Shown here piece after piece: positions 40,848-51,004 of a stretch of 64,000 nucleotides of DNA (position 1 is its first letter; every line of letters starts with the position of its first letter). The stretch comes from Pseudomonas sp. Bout1 (GTDB lineage Bacteria > Pseudomonadota > Gammaproteobacteria > Pseudomonadales > Pseudomonadaceae). Location of the stretch: positions 3,363,001 through 3,427,000 of the forward strand of contig NZ_JAVIWK010000001.1 in assembly GCF_034314165.1 (NCBI RefSeq), in the 5' to 3' direction. The notes beneath the pieces are model-generated. The model was not told the origin of the DNA, ran no database searches, and was given only the letters and a program-made list of their open reading frames with translations. The translations under genes were made by a program, and so were the position numbers.

Positions 40848-41792
40848 TCAATTGATACCGCGTTTTACCTCACCCACGCTCCAGGGTGAAGCAACGACCT
40901 TTGAACGGATCATCTCAATCAACTGCCGCAACCCTGGCTGTGATTGCCGACGGCTGGGGTAGTACATGCACAATGGCGCGCCAATGCTGGCCCAGTCAGG
41001 CAGCACCTCCACCAGGCGACCGTCTGCCAGCTCCGACAGCACGCGGTTCTCAAGGCAATAGGCGATGCCCACGCCTTGCAGCGCCGCGTCGACGATCGTC
41101 TGGGTGTCGGCCGCGCTGAAGTGGCCGGGCACATCGAGGCGCTGTTGGCGGGCACCATTGCCCAGTTCCCACTTGTAGGTGGTCTTGTCGCCCAGGTACA
41201 TGCGTACGCAGGAATGGCCGAGCAAGTCCTTGGGCACGGCTGGTGTTCCGGCTGCCGCGAGGTAGGCCGGGGAGGCGACCATGATCCAGCGCAGCTCGCC
41301 GGTCAGCGGCACGGCCACCATGTCCTGAGGCACCGTGGCGCCATAGCGGATACCCGCGTCGTAGCCTTCGGCGACGATGTCGAGCATGCGGTCTTCGATC
41401 ATCACGTCCAGGCGCAGTTGCGGGTAGGTGCGGGTGAACTCGCCCAGCACCGGGGAGATCAGCAATACGGCGGCATCCCGGGGTACATTCAGGCGCAGCC
41501 GGCCAATCGGCGCCTCGCGGTACAGTTCGAGGGTGTCGAGGCCGTCCTGGATCATCGCAAAGCCGGCCGTGAGCTTTTCTGCCAGTACCACGCCGGCATC
41601 GGTAGGCTCCACGGCACGGCTGGTACGGTAGAGCAGCTTGACCCCCAGGCGGGTTTCCAGATTGCGCATCGTGTGGCTCAGGGCCGAGGTGGTCACGCCC
41701 AGTTCATTAGCGGCATGCCGGAAACTGCGGCGACGGATGATTGCCATGAATACATTCAGGTCGGCCAACTCGGAGCGGTTGAACGCAGCCAT
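40848..41792 (-). CDS. LysR-family transcriptional regulator
   Basis: A 314-residue regulator. The N-terminal winged helix covers residues 5-65 (DLNVFMAIIRRRSFRHAANE and LGVTTSALSHTMRNLETRLG). The effector domain follows (GRLRLNVPRDAAVLLISPVL). Such proteins usually activate a divergent gene, here the aldo/keto reductase whose start is 110 bases away. ATG 41792 has AAGGTG 8 bases upstream; a GTG three codons earlier is less likely. I could not single out a T-N11-A site with confidence in the short intergenic region. Confidence 0.9.
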   Translation of the reverse strand: MAAFNRSELADLNVFMAIIRRRSFRHAANELGVTTSALSHTMRNLETRLGVKLLYRTSRAVEPTDAGVVLAEKLTAGFAMIQDGLDTLELYREAPIGRLRLNVPRDAAVLLISPVLGEFTRTYPQLRLDVMIEDRMLDIVAEGYDAGIRYGATVPQDMVAVPLTGELRWIMVASPAYLAAAGTPAVPKDLLGHSCVRMYLGDKTTYKWELGNGARQQRLDVPGHFSAADTQTIVDAALQGVGIAYCLENRVLSELADGRLVEVLPDWASIGAPLCMYYPSRRQSQPGLRQLIEMIRSKVVASPWSVGEVKRGIN

Positions 41793-41902
41793 ATCAAGCA
41801 CCTTTCAAGGGTTGGGGTTTCACGCGGCGTTGAGCCCGATTCAACCTCGGATGATCTAGAGTAATCGTTTTTTTACTGAATGTTTCTGGTGGAGGCTTTT
41901 TA

Positions 41903-42886
41903 ATGAGTATCGAAACCATCAAGATCCCGGGGATCGACAAGCCCGTCTCGCGCATTGCCCTGGGTACCTGGTCCATGGGCGGTTCAATGTGGGGCGGTGC
42001 TGATAACGAGGTGTCGATCAAGACGATCCGTCATGCACTGGCCAGCGGCATCAACCTGATCGACAGCGCGCCGGTCTATGGCCTGGGTTTGTCCGAGGAG
42101 TTGATCGGCCGAGCGCTGCGCGGGGTGCGCCATACGGCGGTGATCGCGACCAAGGCCGGCTTGCAGTGGGACGACGGCACCACGCGGCGCAACGCTACCG
42201 CCCAGCGTATCCGCAAGGAAATCGAAGACTCGCTGGTGCGCCTCGAAACCGATTACATCGACCTCTATCAGATTCACTGGCCCGACCCGTTGGTGGCCCA
42301 GGAGGAAACCGCCGGCGAGTTGGAAAAACTGCGCCGTGAAGGCAAGGTCCTCGCCGTGGGCGTGAGCAATTATTCGCCCGCGCAAATGGATGACTTCCGT
42401 CAGTACACCCACCTGGACACCGTGCAGCCGCCCTACAACCTGTTCGAGCGGGCGATCGACAGCGATATCCTGCCGTACGCCAAGCAAAACTCCCTGGTGG
42501 TGTTGGCCTACGGCTCGCTGTGCCGAGGCCTGTTGACCGGCAGCATGCACGCTGGCACACGGTTCAACGGCGACGACGTACGCAAGCTCGACCCTAAATT
42601 CAAGGCGCCACGCTTTGAGCAATACCTGGCGGCAGTGGCGGCGCTGGCCGTGTACGCCCGTGAGTGCCACGGCAAGTCAGTATTGGCCCTGGCGTTGCGC
42701 TGGGTGCTGGACCAGGGCCCGACAATTGCGCTGTGGGGCGCCCGACGCCCGGAGCAACTCAAAGGCATCGAGGACGCATTCGGCTGGCAACTCACCGCCG
42801 ATGACCTGCAACATATCGACCGTATTCTGGCCAGCACGATAAAAGACCCGGTAGGGCCGGAATTTATGGCCCCTGCCAAACGTTAA
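41903..42886 (+). CDS. Aldo/keto reductase
   Basis: A 327-residue NADPH-dependent (beta/alpha)8-barrel oxidoreductase. The catalytic tetrad is visible: Asp in LIDSAPVYG, Tyr in the same motif, Lys in ATKAGLQW and His in YQIHWPDPL. GVSNYSPAQM and the C-terminal cofactor segment LWGARRPEQLKG are typical. The substrate is unknown; family members reduce aldehydes, ketones and sugars. ATG 41903 has GGAGG 8-9 bases upstream. It is divergent from a LysR-type gene, its likely activator. Confidence 0.9.
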   Translation: MSIETIKIPGIDKPVSRIALGTWSMGGSMWGGADNEVSIKTIRHALASGINLIDSAPVYGLGLSEELIGRALRGVRHTAVIATKAGLQWDDGTTRRNATAQRIRKEIEDSLVRLETDYIDLYQIHWPDPLVAQEETAGELEKLRREGKVLAVGVSNYSPAQMDDFRQYTHLDTVQPPYNLFERAIDSDILPYAKQNSLVVLAYGSLCRGLLTGSMHAGTRFNGDDVRKLDPKFKAPRFEQYLAAVAALAVYARECHGKSVLALALRWVLDQGPTIALWGARRPEQLKGIEDAFGWQLTADDLQHIDRILASTIKDPVGPEFMAPAKR

Positions 42887-42956
42887 CCTTTGCGACAGGG
42901 ATGTCTTGCAGTTGCAAAACAACAAAAGACATTCCTTTGGCGTTGAGGTTTTTGGC

Positions 42957-43748
42957 ATGAAGCGCGGTACCGTATTTACGATTGTCGGTGGTTTGCTGTG
43001 TGTGGCGGCGTTGGCGGGCGCCTGGAAATGGCGGGGCAACCCCGATGCGCTGTGGCAGATCGTCAGCCGCCAATGTGTGCCTGACCAGCGTCTGCATCAA
43101 AACCCCAGCCCATGCCTGCAGGTGGACCCGAACAAGGGCTTTGCGTTGCTCAAGGACCTTAACGGCCCCTATCAGGACTTGCTGATCCCTACCGATAAAG
43201 TCAGCGGCATCGAAGACATCGCGCTGACCCGGGACTTGCTGCCGCATTACTTTGCCCAGGCCTGGAAACACCATGACGTGTTGTCAACCGGCCTGCCGGC
43301 TCCGATTGCCGACCGCTTTGTGTCACTGGCGATCAACTCCCGGTTTGGCCGCTCGCAAAACCAACTGCACATCCACATCGCCTGCCTGCGCCCTGATGTT
43401 TTCAACACCCTCAACCAACGCGCCGCAACCCTCAATGAGCAATGGCAAACCCTGCCGGTAAAGCTGCTGGGGCATACCTACAGCGCCCGCACGTTGTCGG
43501 CTGCCGATTTCGACCTGCGTGACCCGCTGGCCATCTTGAACGAGTACGTGCAAGCCCAGGGCGACACCATGGCCAGCTATAGCTTGCTGCTGGCACCGGG
43601 TGCGAACGGCAACTTCGTATTGCTGACCACTCGGTTGACGCTCAAGGAGTGGAACCTGGCGTCTGCCGAAGAGCTGCAAGACCATCAGTGCGACCTGATG
43701 GGCAAACCACCACAACGACCTGTTTTAGCTGTTAACGACATCCGCTGA
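42957..43748 (+). CDS. cdh: CDP-diacylglycerol pyrophosphatase
   Basis: A 263-residue enzyme that hydrolyses CDP-diacylglycerol to phosphatidate and CMP at the inner membrane. The N-terminal hydrophobic stretch (VFTIVGGLLCVAALAGAW) is an uncleaved anchor or signal. NPDALWQIVSRQCVPDQ and NPSPC are family landmarks. NQLHIHIACLRPDV is the HIT-like His motif that supplies the nucleophile. The length fits the family (about 250). ATG 42957 follows GAGG; a 17-codon upstream extension lacks a ribosome-binding site. It is unrelated in function to its neighbours as far as can be seen. Confidence 0.88.
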   Translation: MKRGTVFTIVGGLLCVAALAGAWKWRGNPDALWQIVSRQCVPDQRLHQNPSPCLQVDPNKGFALLKDLNGPYQDLLIPTDKVSGIEDIALTRDLLPHYFAQAWKHHDVLSTGLPAPIADRFVSLAINSRFGRSQNQLHIHIACLRPDVFNTLNQRAATLNEQWQTLPVKLLGHTYSARTLSAADFDLRDPLAILNEYVQAQGDTMASYSLLLAPGANGNFVLLTTRLTLKEWNLASAEELQDHQCDLMGKPPQRPVLAVNDIR

Positions 43749-43756
43749 ATTTGCCG

Positions 43757-43772
43757 TTGAACGAGTGTTCAG
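43757..43772. promoter_or_regulatory. TetR-type operator TTGAACGAGTGTTCAG
   Basis: An inverted repeat TTGAAC-GAGT-GTTCAG (one arm mismatch) 79 bases upstream of the fusion gene. It matches 14 of 16 bases of the perfect palindrome at 49777-49792, next to the TetR gene. The pair is the best evidence that the TetR protein controls this operon. Confidence 0.65.
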
Positions 43773-43851
43773 TTTCAATTATGTTGGCTGCAACCCCCCG
43801 CTTGGCAACAAGCGGGCTTGCGCTTTTTCTGATTGAACGAGAGGCACTGGC

Positions 43852-45846
<1,995 letters not shown>

Positions 45847-45871
45847 CTCCAAAAAAAGACGGAACAAGATC

Positions 45872-46708
45872 ATGAAATCCAAACGATTGGCAAAGTGGTT
45901 GAGCAGTGCAGTGTTGATGCTGGCGGCAGGTTCGGCGCTCGCGGCGGAAAAACCCATTGTGTTCGCGGTGGCGGCGGAACCCTACCCACCGTTCACGGTG
46001 AAGGGCGGTAACGGGGAGTGGACGGGCTTTGAAGTGGACCTGATCCATAAGCTCTGCGGCTTGATGAAGGCTGAGTGCCAAATCAAGGAAGTGGCGTGGG
46101 ACGGGATTATTCCGTCTCTGTTGGCGAAGAAAATCGACGTGATCTTCTCCTCGATGTCGGTCACCGACGAGCGTGAAAAACAAATTGCCTTCAGCCGCGC
46201 CTACTACGATTCGCTGCTTGGCATCGCCGGGCCCAAGGGCACCAGCGTCGAGGTCTCGCCGGCAGGCCTGAAGGGCAAGATCATTGGCGTGCAGATCTCC
46301 ACGGTCAGCGCCAACTACCTGAAGAAGTACTACGAGAACATTGCGGACCTTAAGTACTACGACACGCAAGAGTCGGCCAACGCCGACCTGATCGCCGGGC
46401 GCACCGACCTGATGATGGCCGACGGCATCGCCATCGCCATGATGGTGAAAACCCCTGAAGCCCAGGGCCTGGCCGAGATCGCCGAAGTGCCTTATGACCC
46501 GGTGATTGGCCGCGGTGTAGGCGCCGGCCTGCGCAAGGAAGACACCGAACTCAAGGCCCGGCTGGACAAGGCCATCGGCGAGTTGCTGGTAAGCAAGGAC
46601 TACGCTGACCTCTCGCAGAGCGTGTTTGGTGTGTCGGTCAGCCCTTGCAAGCGCGCTGATACCCCGGCCTATGTCAGCAAAGTCTGCGACAGCCCCTACA
46701 CAAACTAA
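45872..46708 (+). CDS. Amino-acid ABC-transporter substrate-binding protein
   Basis: A 278-residue periplasmic binding protein of family 3 (the HisJ, GlnH and opine-binding group). A signal peptide (WLSSAVLMLAAGSALA-AE) precedes the classic opening VFAVAAEPYPPFTVKGGNGE, then GFEVDLIHKLCG, AWDGIIPSLLAKKIDVIFSS and MSVTDEREKQIAFS. The C-terminal part has two Cys (SPCKRAD and KVCDSPY) that may form a disulfide. It starts 25 bases after the fusion gene, with GGAACAAGATC as ribosome-binding site, and supplies substrate to the two permeases downstream. The ligand cannot be deduced from sequence alone; an opine-like or N-acyl amino acid fits the neighbours. Confidence 0.9.
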   Translation: MKSKRLAKWLSSAVLMLAAGSALAAEKPIVFAVAAEPYPPFTVKGGNGEWTGFEVDLIHKLCGLMKAECQIKEVAWDGIIPSLLAKKIDVIFSSMSVTDEREKQIAFSRAYYDSLLGIAGPKGTSVEVSPAGLKGKIIGVQISTVSANYLKKYYENIADLKYYDTQESANADLIAGRTDLMMADGIAIAMMVKTPEAQGLAEIAEVPYDPVIGRGVGAGLRKEDTELKARLDKAIGELLVSKDYADLSQSVFGVSVSPCKRADTPAYVSKVCDSPYTN

Positions 46709-46728
46709 CCCTTTAGCGAGGGCGCTGT

Positions 46729-46858
46729 TGTGGTGAGGGAGCTTGCTCCCGCTGGGGTGCGAAGCGCCCCCAAAAAATGGGCCTGCTGCGCAGTCCAGCG
46801 GGAGCAAGCTCCCTCGCCACAGCAAGCTCCCTGGCCACAGTAAGCTCCCTGGCCACAG
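46729..46858. repeat. REP pair with a threefold 18-base end repeat
   Basis: The left arm TGTGGTGAGGGAGCTTGCTC pairs with the arm ending CTCCCTCGCCACA. The right end is then repeated: CAAGCTCCCTCGCCACAG (46805), CAAGCTCCCTGGCCACAG (46823) and TAAGCTCCCTGGCCACAG (46841) are 18-base tandem copies. The element sits inside the transport operon between the binding-protein and permease genes. Confidence 0.88.
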
Positions 46859-46891
46859 GGTCACTGCGTGTCATCGAAATAGGGAGCAGCG

Positions 46892-47596
46892 ATGTTCGAT
46901 CTACTCAGCTTCAGCGAACAAGGTTGGGGCAACGCATTGCTCAAAGGGTTATGGATGACCCTGCAGATCTCTGCCGGCTCGTTTGCAGTGGGGCTGTTGA
47001 TTGGCCTGGTGGTGGCCTGCGCCAAGCTCAGTGCACCCCGGCCCATCGTTGTGCTGATGCGCGGCTACACCACGGTGTTTCGCGCAGTGCCCGAGCTGCT
47101 GTTGATTTTGCTGCTGTACTACGCAGGCTCGATGGGCCTTAACGTGCTGATGCTGTGGCTGGGGTTCGAGCAGTTCAACATCAGCGGCCCGCTGGTGGCG
47201 GTGCTGGTACTGGGGCTGGTGCAGGGCGCGTACGCCTCGGAGATTTTTCGTGCGGCAATCCTGGCGATTCCCCATGGCCAGATCGAAGCGGCGCGGGCCT
47301 TTGGCTTGAGCGGCCTTGGCCTGTTCCGCCGCGTGACTCTGCCGATCATGGCGCCGTACGCGCTGGCCGGCATGTCCAACCTGTGGATCAACCTGATCAA
47401 GGACAGCGCGTTGATCAGCGTGGTGGGCACCAACGAACTGCTGTACACCGCCAAGCAGGCGGCAGGCTCCACCCGGCATTACCTGTTGTTCTACCTCACG
47501 GCCGCCGCCTTGTATTACCTGGTGACGCTGGCTTCCAACTACCTGTCCGGGCGCCTGGAGCGACGTATTCGTCGCTGGATGCCGGTTGTCGAGTGA
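46892..47596 (+). CDS. Amino-acid ABC-transporter permease (HisQ-like)
   Basis: A 234-residue inner-membrane permease. It has about five hydrophobic helices, the first in LLKGLWMTLQISAGSFAVGLLIGLVV. The cytoplasmic EAA loop is intact (AILAIPHGQIEAARAFGLSGLGLFRRVTLP) and contacts the ATPase half of the fusion protein. FRAVPELLLILLLYY is the typical HisQ-group segment. Start ATG 46892 follows AGGGAGCAGCG. The next permease gene begins 7 bases after its stop, so the two form a heterodimeric channel. Confidence 0.92.
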   Translation: MFDLLSFSEQGWGNALLKGLWMTLQISAGSFAVGLLIGLVVACAKLSAPRPIVVLMRGYTTVFRAVPELLLILLLYYAGSMGLNVLMLWLGFEQFNISGPLVAVLVLGLVQGAYASEIFRAAILAIPHGQIEAARAFGLSGLGLFRRVTLPIMAPYALAGMSNLWINLIKDSALISVVGTNELLYTAKQAAGSTRHYLLFYLTAAALYYLVTLASNYLSGRLERRIRRWMPVVE

Positions 47597-47603
47597 GCCG
47601 CAC

Positions 47604-48302
47604 ATGCCTGAGTGGATAAGTTATTACGCAGGGCTGATCGCCAAGGGTTTGCAGACGACCCTGTCACTGCTGGTGATCTCGGCGCTGTTGGGCTTTGCCC
47701 TGGCGGTGGTGGTGGCGTTGGCGCGGTTGTCCCGGCGCAAGTGGCTGGCCCGTTGTGCGCTGGCCTACACCAGCGTGCTGCGGGGCACTCCGTTGCTGAT
47801 CCAGATCTACATTTTCTACTACGGCCTGGGCAGCCTGTTCGCCCAGTTCCCGATGATACGCGGGAGTTTCCTGTGGCCGTTCCTGCGGGACGGTTACTGG
47901 TACATCGTGTTCGCGCTGGTGCTGTCGGTGGGCGCGTACGTCGGTGAAGTGATTCGCGGCGGGTTACTGGCAGTGCCCAAGGGTGAAATGGAAGCCGCCT
48001 CGGCGTTTGGTATGACGCCACGCCAGGCGCTGTTGCGAGTACGCTTGCCACGCGCCATGCGCCTGTTGCTGCCGACCCTGGCGGGGGAGACGGTGATGCT
48101 GCTCAAGTCCACTGCACTGGCCTCGACCATCGCGGTGGTCGACCTGCTGGGTGCCGCCAACGTGGTGCGCGCCCAGACCTTGCAGATCTACCAGCCGCTG
48201 CTGTTGGTGGCAGGGGTTTACCTGTGCCTGACCTTTTTGATCGAAGCCATGTACGCGATTGCCGAGCGGCGCGGCACACCGTTGCGCAGGTCTGCCGGAT
48301 GA
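47604..48302 (+). CDS. Amino-acid ABC-transporter permease (HisM-like)
   Basis: A 232-residue partner permease. The segments KGLQTTLSLLVISALLGFAL and LRGTPLLIQIYIFYYGLG are family signatures. The EAA loop is LLAVPKGEMEAASAFGMTPRQALLRVRLP. Start ATG 47604 is the best candidate, 7 bases after the preceding stop. The stop overlaps the start of the DMT transporter gene by 4 bases (ATGA), so that exporter is translationally coupled to the importer. Confidence 0.92.
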   Translation: MPEWISYYAGLIAKGLQTTLSLLVISALLGFALAVVVALARLSRRKWLARCALAYTSVLRGTPLLIQIYIFYYGLGSLFAQFPMIRGSFLWPFLRDGYWYIVFALVLSVGAYVGEVIRGGLLAVPKGEMEAASAFGMTPRQALLRVRLPRAMRLLLPTLAGETVMLLKSTALASTIAVVDLLGAANVVRAQTLQIYQPLLLVAGVYLCLTFLIEAMYAIAERRGTPLRRSAG

Positions 48303-49297
48303 AAACCGATCGCTCGTTGCAAGGGATTGCCCTGTGCTCACTGGCCTATGCGTTCCTGGCCTTGCAGGACGCCGGGATCAAATGGCTGGTGGCCGACTAT
48401 TCGGTGTTCACCATCCTGTTCTGGCGCAGCCTGGTGGTGGTTGCAGCGTGCGTGATCGCCGGGCGCCTGGGCTTGCTCAAGCGTGCCTGGCACTCGGTCA
48501 GCCGCAAACTGTTGATCATCCGCGGCCTGCTCTCGCTGCTGGCCTGGCTGCTGTACTACACCGCCGCCAAGGACCTGACCCTGGCGGAAATGACCACCCT
48601 GTATTTTTCCGCGCCGATCATGGTCACGTTACTCGCAGCGCTGATCCTCAAGGAGCGCGCCAGCCGGGGCCAGTGGATTTCGCTGATCATCGGTTTTGTC
48701 GGTGTGGTGATTGCCTGTCGTCCCGGCAACCTGCTCGACCCGCTGCCGATTGGCCTGACGCTGGCGGCTGCGCTGTGCTGGGCATTTACCTATATCCAGC
48801 TGCGCCAGGTGGACGACAACACCTCGGTGCTGGAGCAGATGCTGATCACCAATGTGGTGTTTGTGGTGTGCATGGCCGTGACCCTGCCCTGGACTCACAC
48901 ACCGTCACCCACACCCGCATGGCTGGGCATGCTTGGCGCCGGGCTGGTGGGCGGGATTGGCCAGTTCCTGCTGTTTGCGAGTTTTCGCCGGGCCACGGCC
49001 ACGCTGTTGGCGCCGTTTGAATACAGCGGGTTGATCTGGGCATTCCTGCTGTCGAGCCTGGTGTGGGGCACGGTGATGGATGTGTCGCTGATCTTCGGCG
49101 CGGTGCTGATCGCCATCAGCGGCACCCTGGCCATGTTCAGCGCCCGGCACCACGTGTCACAGGACGTGGTCGGCGCCGAATGCTCCGTGACGCAGCCCTT
49201 GTATCCAGCAGCGGCAGATGTGCAGCCCGTTGGCGGGGCTGAACGTGCCGGGGTTGAGGCACCACTCGAGCCAGAGTCCGTCGAGCATCGCCGATAA
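48299..49297 (+). CDS. DMT-superfamily transporter (EamA)
   Basis: A 332-residue carrier with ten predicted helices in two EamA repeats. The first begins LQGIALCSLAYAFLALQDAG and the second includes LAAALCWAFTYIQLRQVDD. EamA proteins often export amino acids or metabolites. The helical core ends near residue 285 (AISGTLAMFSARHH). The further 47 residues are hydrophilic and are encoded on DNA that also encodes the C terminus of the convergent TetR regulator (141-base overlap), so the tail is probably incidental. Its start overlaps the permease stop (ATGA). As the last operon gene it may remove a by-product or excess substrate. Confidence 0.85.
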   Translation: MKTDRSLQGIALCSLAYAFLALQDAGIKWLVADYSVFTILFWRSLVVVAACVIAGRLGLLKRAWHSVSRKLLIIRGLLSLLAWLLYYTAAKDLTLAEMTTLYFSAPIMVTLLAALILKERASRGQWISLIIGFVGVVIACRPGNLLDPLPIGLTLAAALCWAFTYIQLRQVDDNTSVLEQMLITNVVFVVCMAVTLPWTHTPSPTPAWLGMLGAGLVGGIGQFLLFASFRRATATLLAPFEYSGLIWAFLLSSLVWGTVMDVSLIFGAVLIAISGTLAMFSARHHVSQDVVGAECSVTQPLYPAAADVQPVGGAERAGVEAPLEPESVEHRR

Positions 49298-49765
49298 GCC
49301 GATGGCGGCCAGGCGTGTGTCGTGGATCACAAAGCCTTCGCTCTCGGCCAGGTCGTCGAGCAGTTGGCGGATCAGTTCGAGGTAGGCGCAGTAGCTTTTT
49401 TCATGGGAGTCACTCACGTGTTGGGAGTGGCGGATCAGGCTCCAGAACACCACCCATACACCCAGCAATTTTGGGTCCATGACCCGCGAGGAAAACGAGC
49501 CGGCGAGGAATGCATCCAGCCGCGCCGCCGGGCCCTGGGCCTGGTCGACTTCCTGCCAGAGGGCAGTGGTCAGCTCGCTGGCGAGCTTGTGATAGGTCTC
49601 GGCAATCAGTGCATCGATGCTGCCGAAATGGTGATTGAGCAACCCCACCGAAACCCCGGCTTCAGCGGCGATGCGCCGCACGGAAATGCCGGCATGCCCG
49701 TCCCGGGCGAGGCTGGTCAGAGTGGCGGCGATCAACAGGTCGCGACGGTCTTCGGCCACAGGCAC
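49157..49765 (-). CDS. TetR-family transcriptional regulator (BetI-like)
   Basis: A 202-residue repressor. The N-terminal helix-turn-helix is ISVRRIAAEAGVSVGLLNHHFGS, as in BetI-type TetR proteins, and the all-helical ligand domain follows. GTG 49765 is the likely start (MPVAEDRRDLL). A perfect palindrome, TTGAACGGGTGTTCAA, lies 12 bases upstream, in the leader shared with the divergent hydrolase gene, which indicates autoregulation. A near-identical site precedes the fusion gene at 43757. The 3' end overlaps the convergent DMT gene by 141 bases. Confidence 0.9.
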   Translation of the reverse strand: MPVAEDRRDLLIAATLTSLARDGHAGISVRRIAAEAGVSVGLLNHHFGSIDALIAETYHKLASELTTALWQEVDQAQGPAARLDAFLAGSFSSRVMDPKLLGVWVVFWSLIRHSQHVSDSHEKSYCAYLELIRQLLDDLAESEGFVIHDTRLAAIGLSAMLDGLWLEWCLNPGTFSPANGLHICRCWIQGLRHGAFGADHVL

Positions 49766-49776
49766 ACCCTACATGG

Positions 49777-49792
49777 TTGAACGGGTGTTCAA
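49777..49792. promoter_or_regulatory. Perfect TetR-type operator TTGAACGGGTGTTCAA
   Basis: 6-base perfect arms with a 4-base spacer lie between the divergent TetR and hydrolase genes. The near-copy at 43757 differs at two positions. The layout is that of a TetR operator repressing both directions. Confidence 0.75.
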
Positions 49793-49829
49793 TATATACC
49801 TACAGATCCAACAAGAGGAGGGCAGCGGC

Positions 49830-50825
49830 ATGGCAACAGACCTTTCGTGGCAAGTCCCCGGTGATTCCGGGAACACCCTGCACATTGGCGCCTGGCGCTT
49901 TGAGGGCAACGGCAGTGGCCCGCGGGTGCACCTGCAGGCCGGCGTGCATGCCGACGAAATCGCCGGGATGTTGGTGTTGCACCAATTGCTGCCACGCTTG
50001 CAGGCGTGCCAGGACCAGGGGCGGCTCAAGGGCACCGTGACGGTGGTGCCTCAGGCCAATCCGTTTGGCATTGGCCAGTTTCGCCAAGGGCGGTTGCTGG
50101 GGCGATTTCACGAGGCCACCGGGCAGAACTTCAACCGCGCGTTTGATCATTCATTGGCCATGGAGCGCCCGGCCAGCAACCTGGCGCAATGGCAAAAAAG
50201 CCTGGTGCAACTGGCGGCGGATGCCGAGTTGGTGCTGGACCTGCACACCGATGACGAAGCGCTGCCATATCTGTATATCCACCGCAGCTTTTGGCCAGCG
50301 GGCCAGGTGTTGGCGGCGGCGTTGCAGCTGGAGGTGGTGATTGTCTGGGACGAGGGCGGCGATGGGTCGTTTGAAGAGACCATCATTGAGCATGGCAAGC
50401 CGCGGTTGGCGGCGACCATAGAACTGCGTGGGCAGGCGGATGTGAGTGATGCCCTGGCCGGGCAGGATGGTGATGGAATCTGGGCCTGGCTCTGTGCAAG
50501 CGGGGTGATTGATGAACCGCCGGTGATTGCTGACTGGCACGGGCAGGTAGTGGATATGGGTTGCATGGAAACCATTCTGGCGCCATGTGCCGGCGTGTTG
50601 GTGTTTGAGAAAAGCCTGGGTGAGCATGTTGAAGAGGGCGAGCGGTTTGCGCGGATTATCCGGCGGCCCGGGGAGCCGAATTCCGAGGTGATGCTGCATG
50701 CAGCGCAAGCCGGGCGCATGGTGACGGGGCATCGAGAACGGCTGGTGTCCCAGGGCGCGGTGGTGGCCAAATTCACCGGCTCCCGGTTATCCGACAGCTA
50801 CAGCGGTGGGGTGTTGGATCCCTAG
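49830..50825 (+). CDS. Succinylglutamate desuccinylase/aspartoacylase family enzyme
   Basis: A 331-residue zinc carboxypeptidase-like amidohydrolase of the AstE/aspartoacylase/DoeB superfamily, which removes acyl groups from N-acyl amino acids. Zinc ligands are visible in VHADEIAG (H-x-x-E) and DLHTDDEALPY (His). NRAFD is the substrate Arg region. The C-terminal barrel contains CAGVLVFEKSLGEHVEEGERF, resembling a lipoyl-like domain seen in this group. ATG 49830 has GAGGAGG upstream. It is divergent from the TetR gene and shares its operator. With the importer and aminotransferase it completes a likely pathway for catabolism of an N-acylated amino acid. Confidence 0.88.
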   Translation: MATDLSWQVPGDSGNTLHIGAWRFEGNGSGPRVHLQAGVHADEIAGMLVLHQLLPRLQACQDQGRLKGTVTVVPQANPFGIGQFRQGRLLGRFHEATGQNFNRAFDHSLAMERPASNLAQWQKSLVQLAADAELVLDLHTDDEALPYLYIHRSFWPAGQVLAAALQLEVVIVWDEGGDGSFEETIIEHGKPRLAATIELRGQADVSDALAGQDGDGIWAWLCASGVIDEPPVIADWHGQVVDMGCMETILAPCAGVLVFEKSLGEHVEEGERFARIIRRPGEPNSEVMLHAAQAGRMVTGHRERLVSQGAVVAKFTGSRLSDSYSGGVLDP

Positions 50826-50883
50826 AGGGGGGACGCATATCCAGCATTTGCGCGATTTTTGATATGGGGTACGCCCTAACATC

Positions 50884-50970
50884 TGTAGGAGCTGGCTTGC
50901 CGGCGATGGCCTCACCTCGATGTATCTGAAAAACCGAGTTGCCTGCATCGCCGGCAAGCCAGCTCCTACA
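50884..50970. repeat. REP pair (REPIN), TGTAGGAGCTGGCTTGCC family
   Basis: Arms TGTAGGAGCTGGCTTGCCGG and CCGGCAAGCCAGCTCCTACA are perfect inverses. The spacer resembles that of the copy at 60780 (TGTATCTGAAA...). It lies between the convergent hydrolase and EAL genes. Confidence 0.9.
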
Positions 50971-51004
50971 GTGGGCTTTCAGGCCGGCGTGCCTGAACGC
51001 CGGG

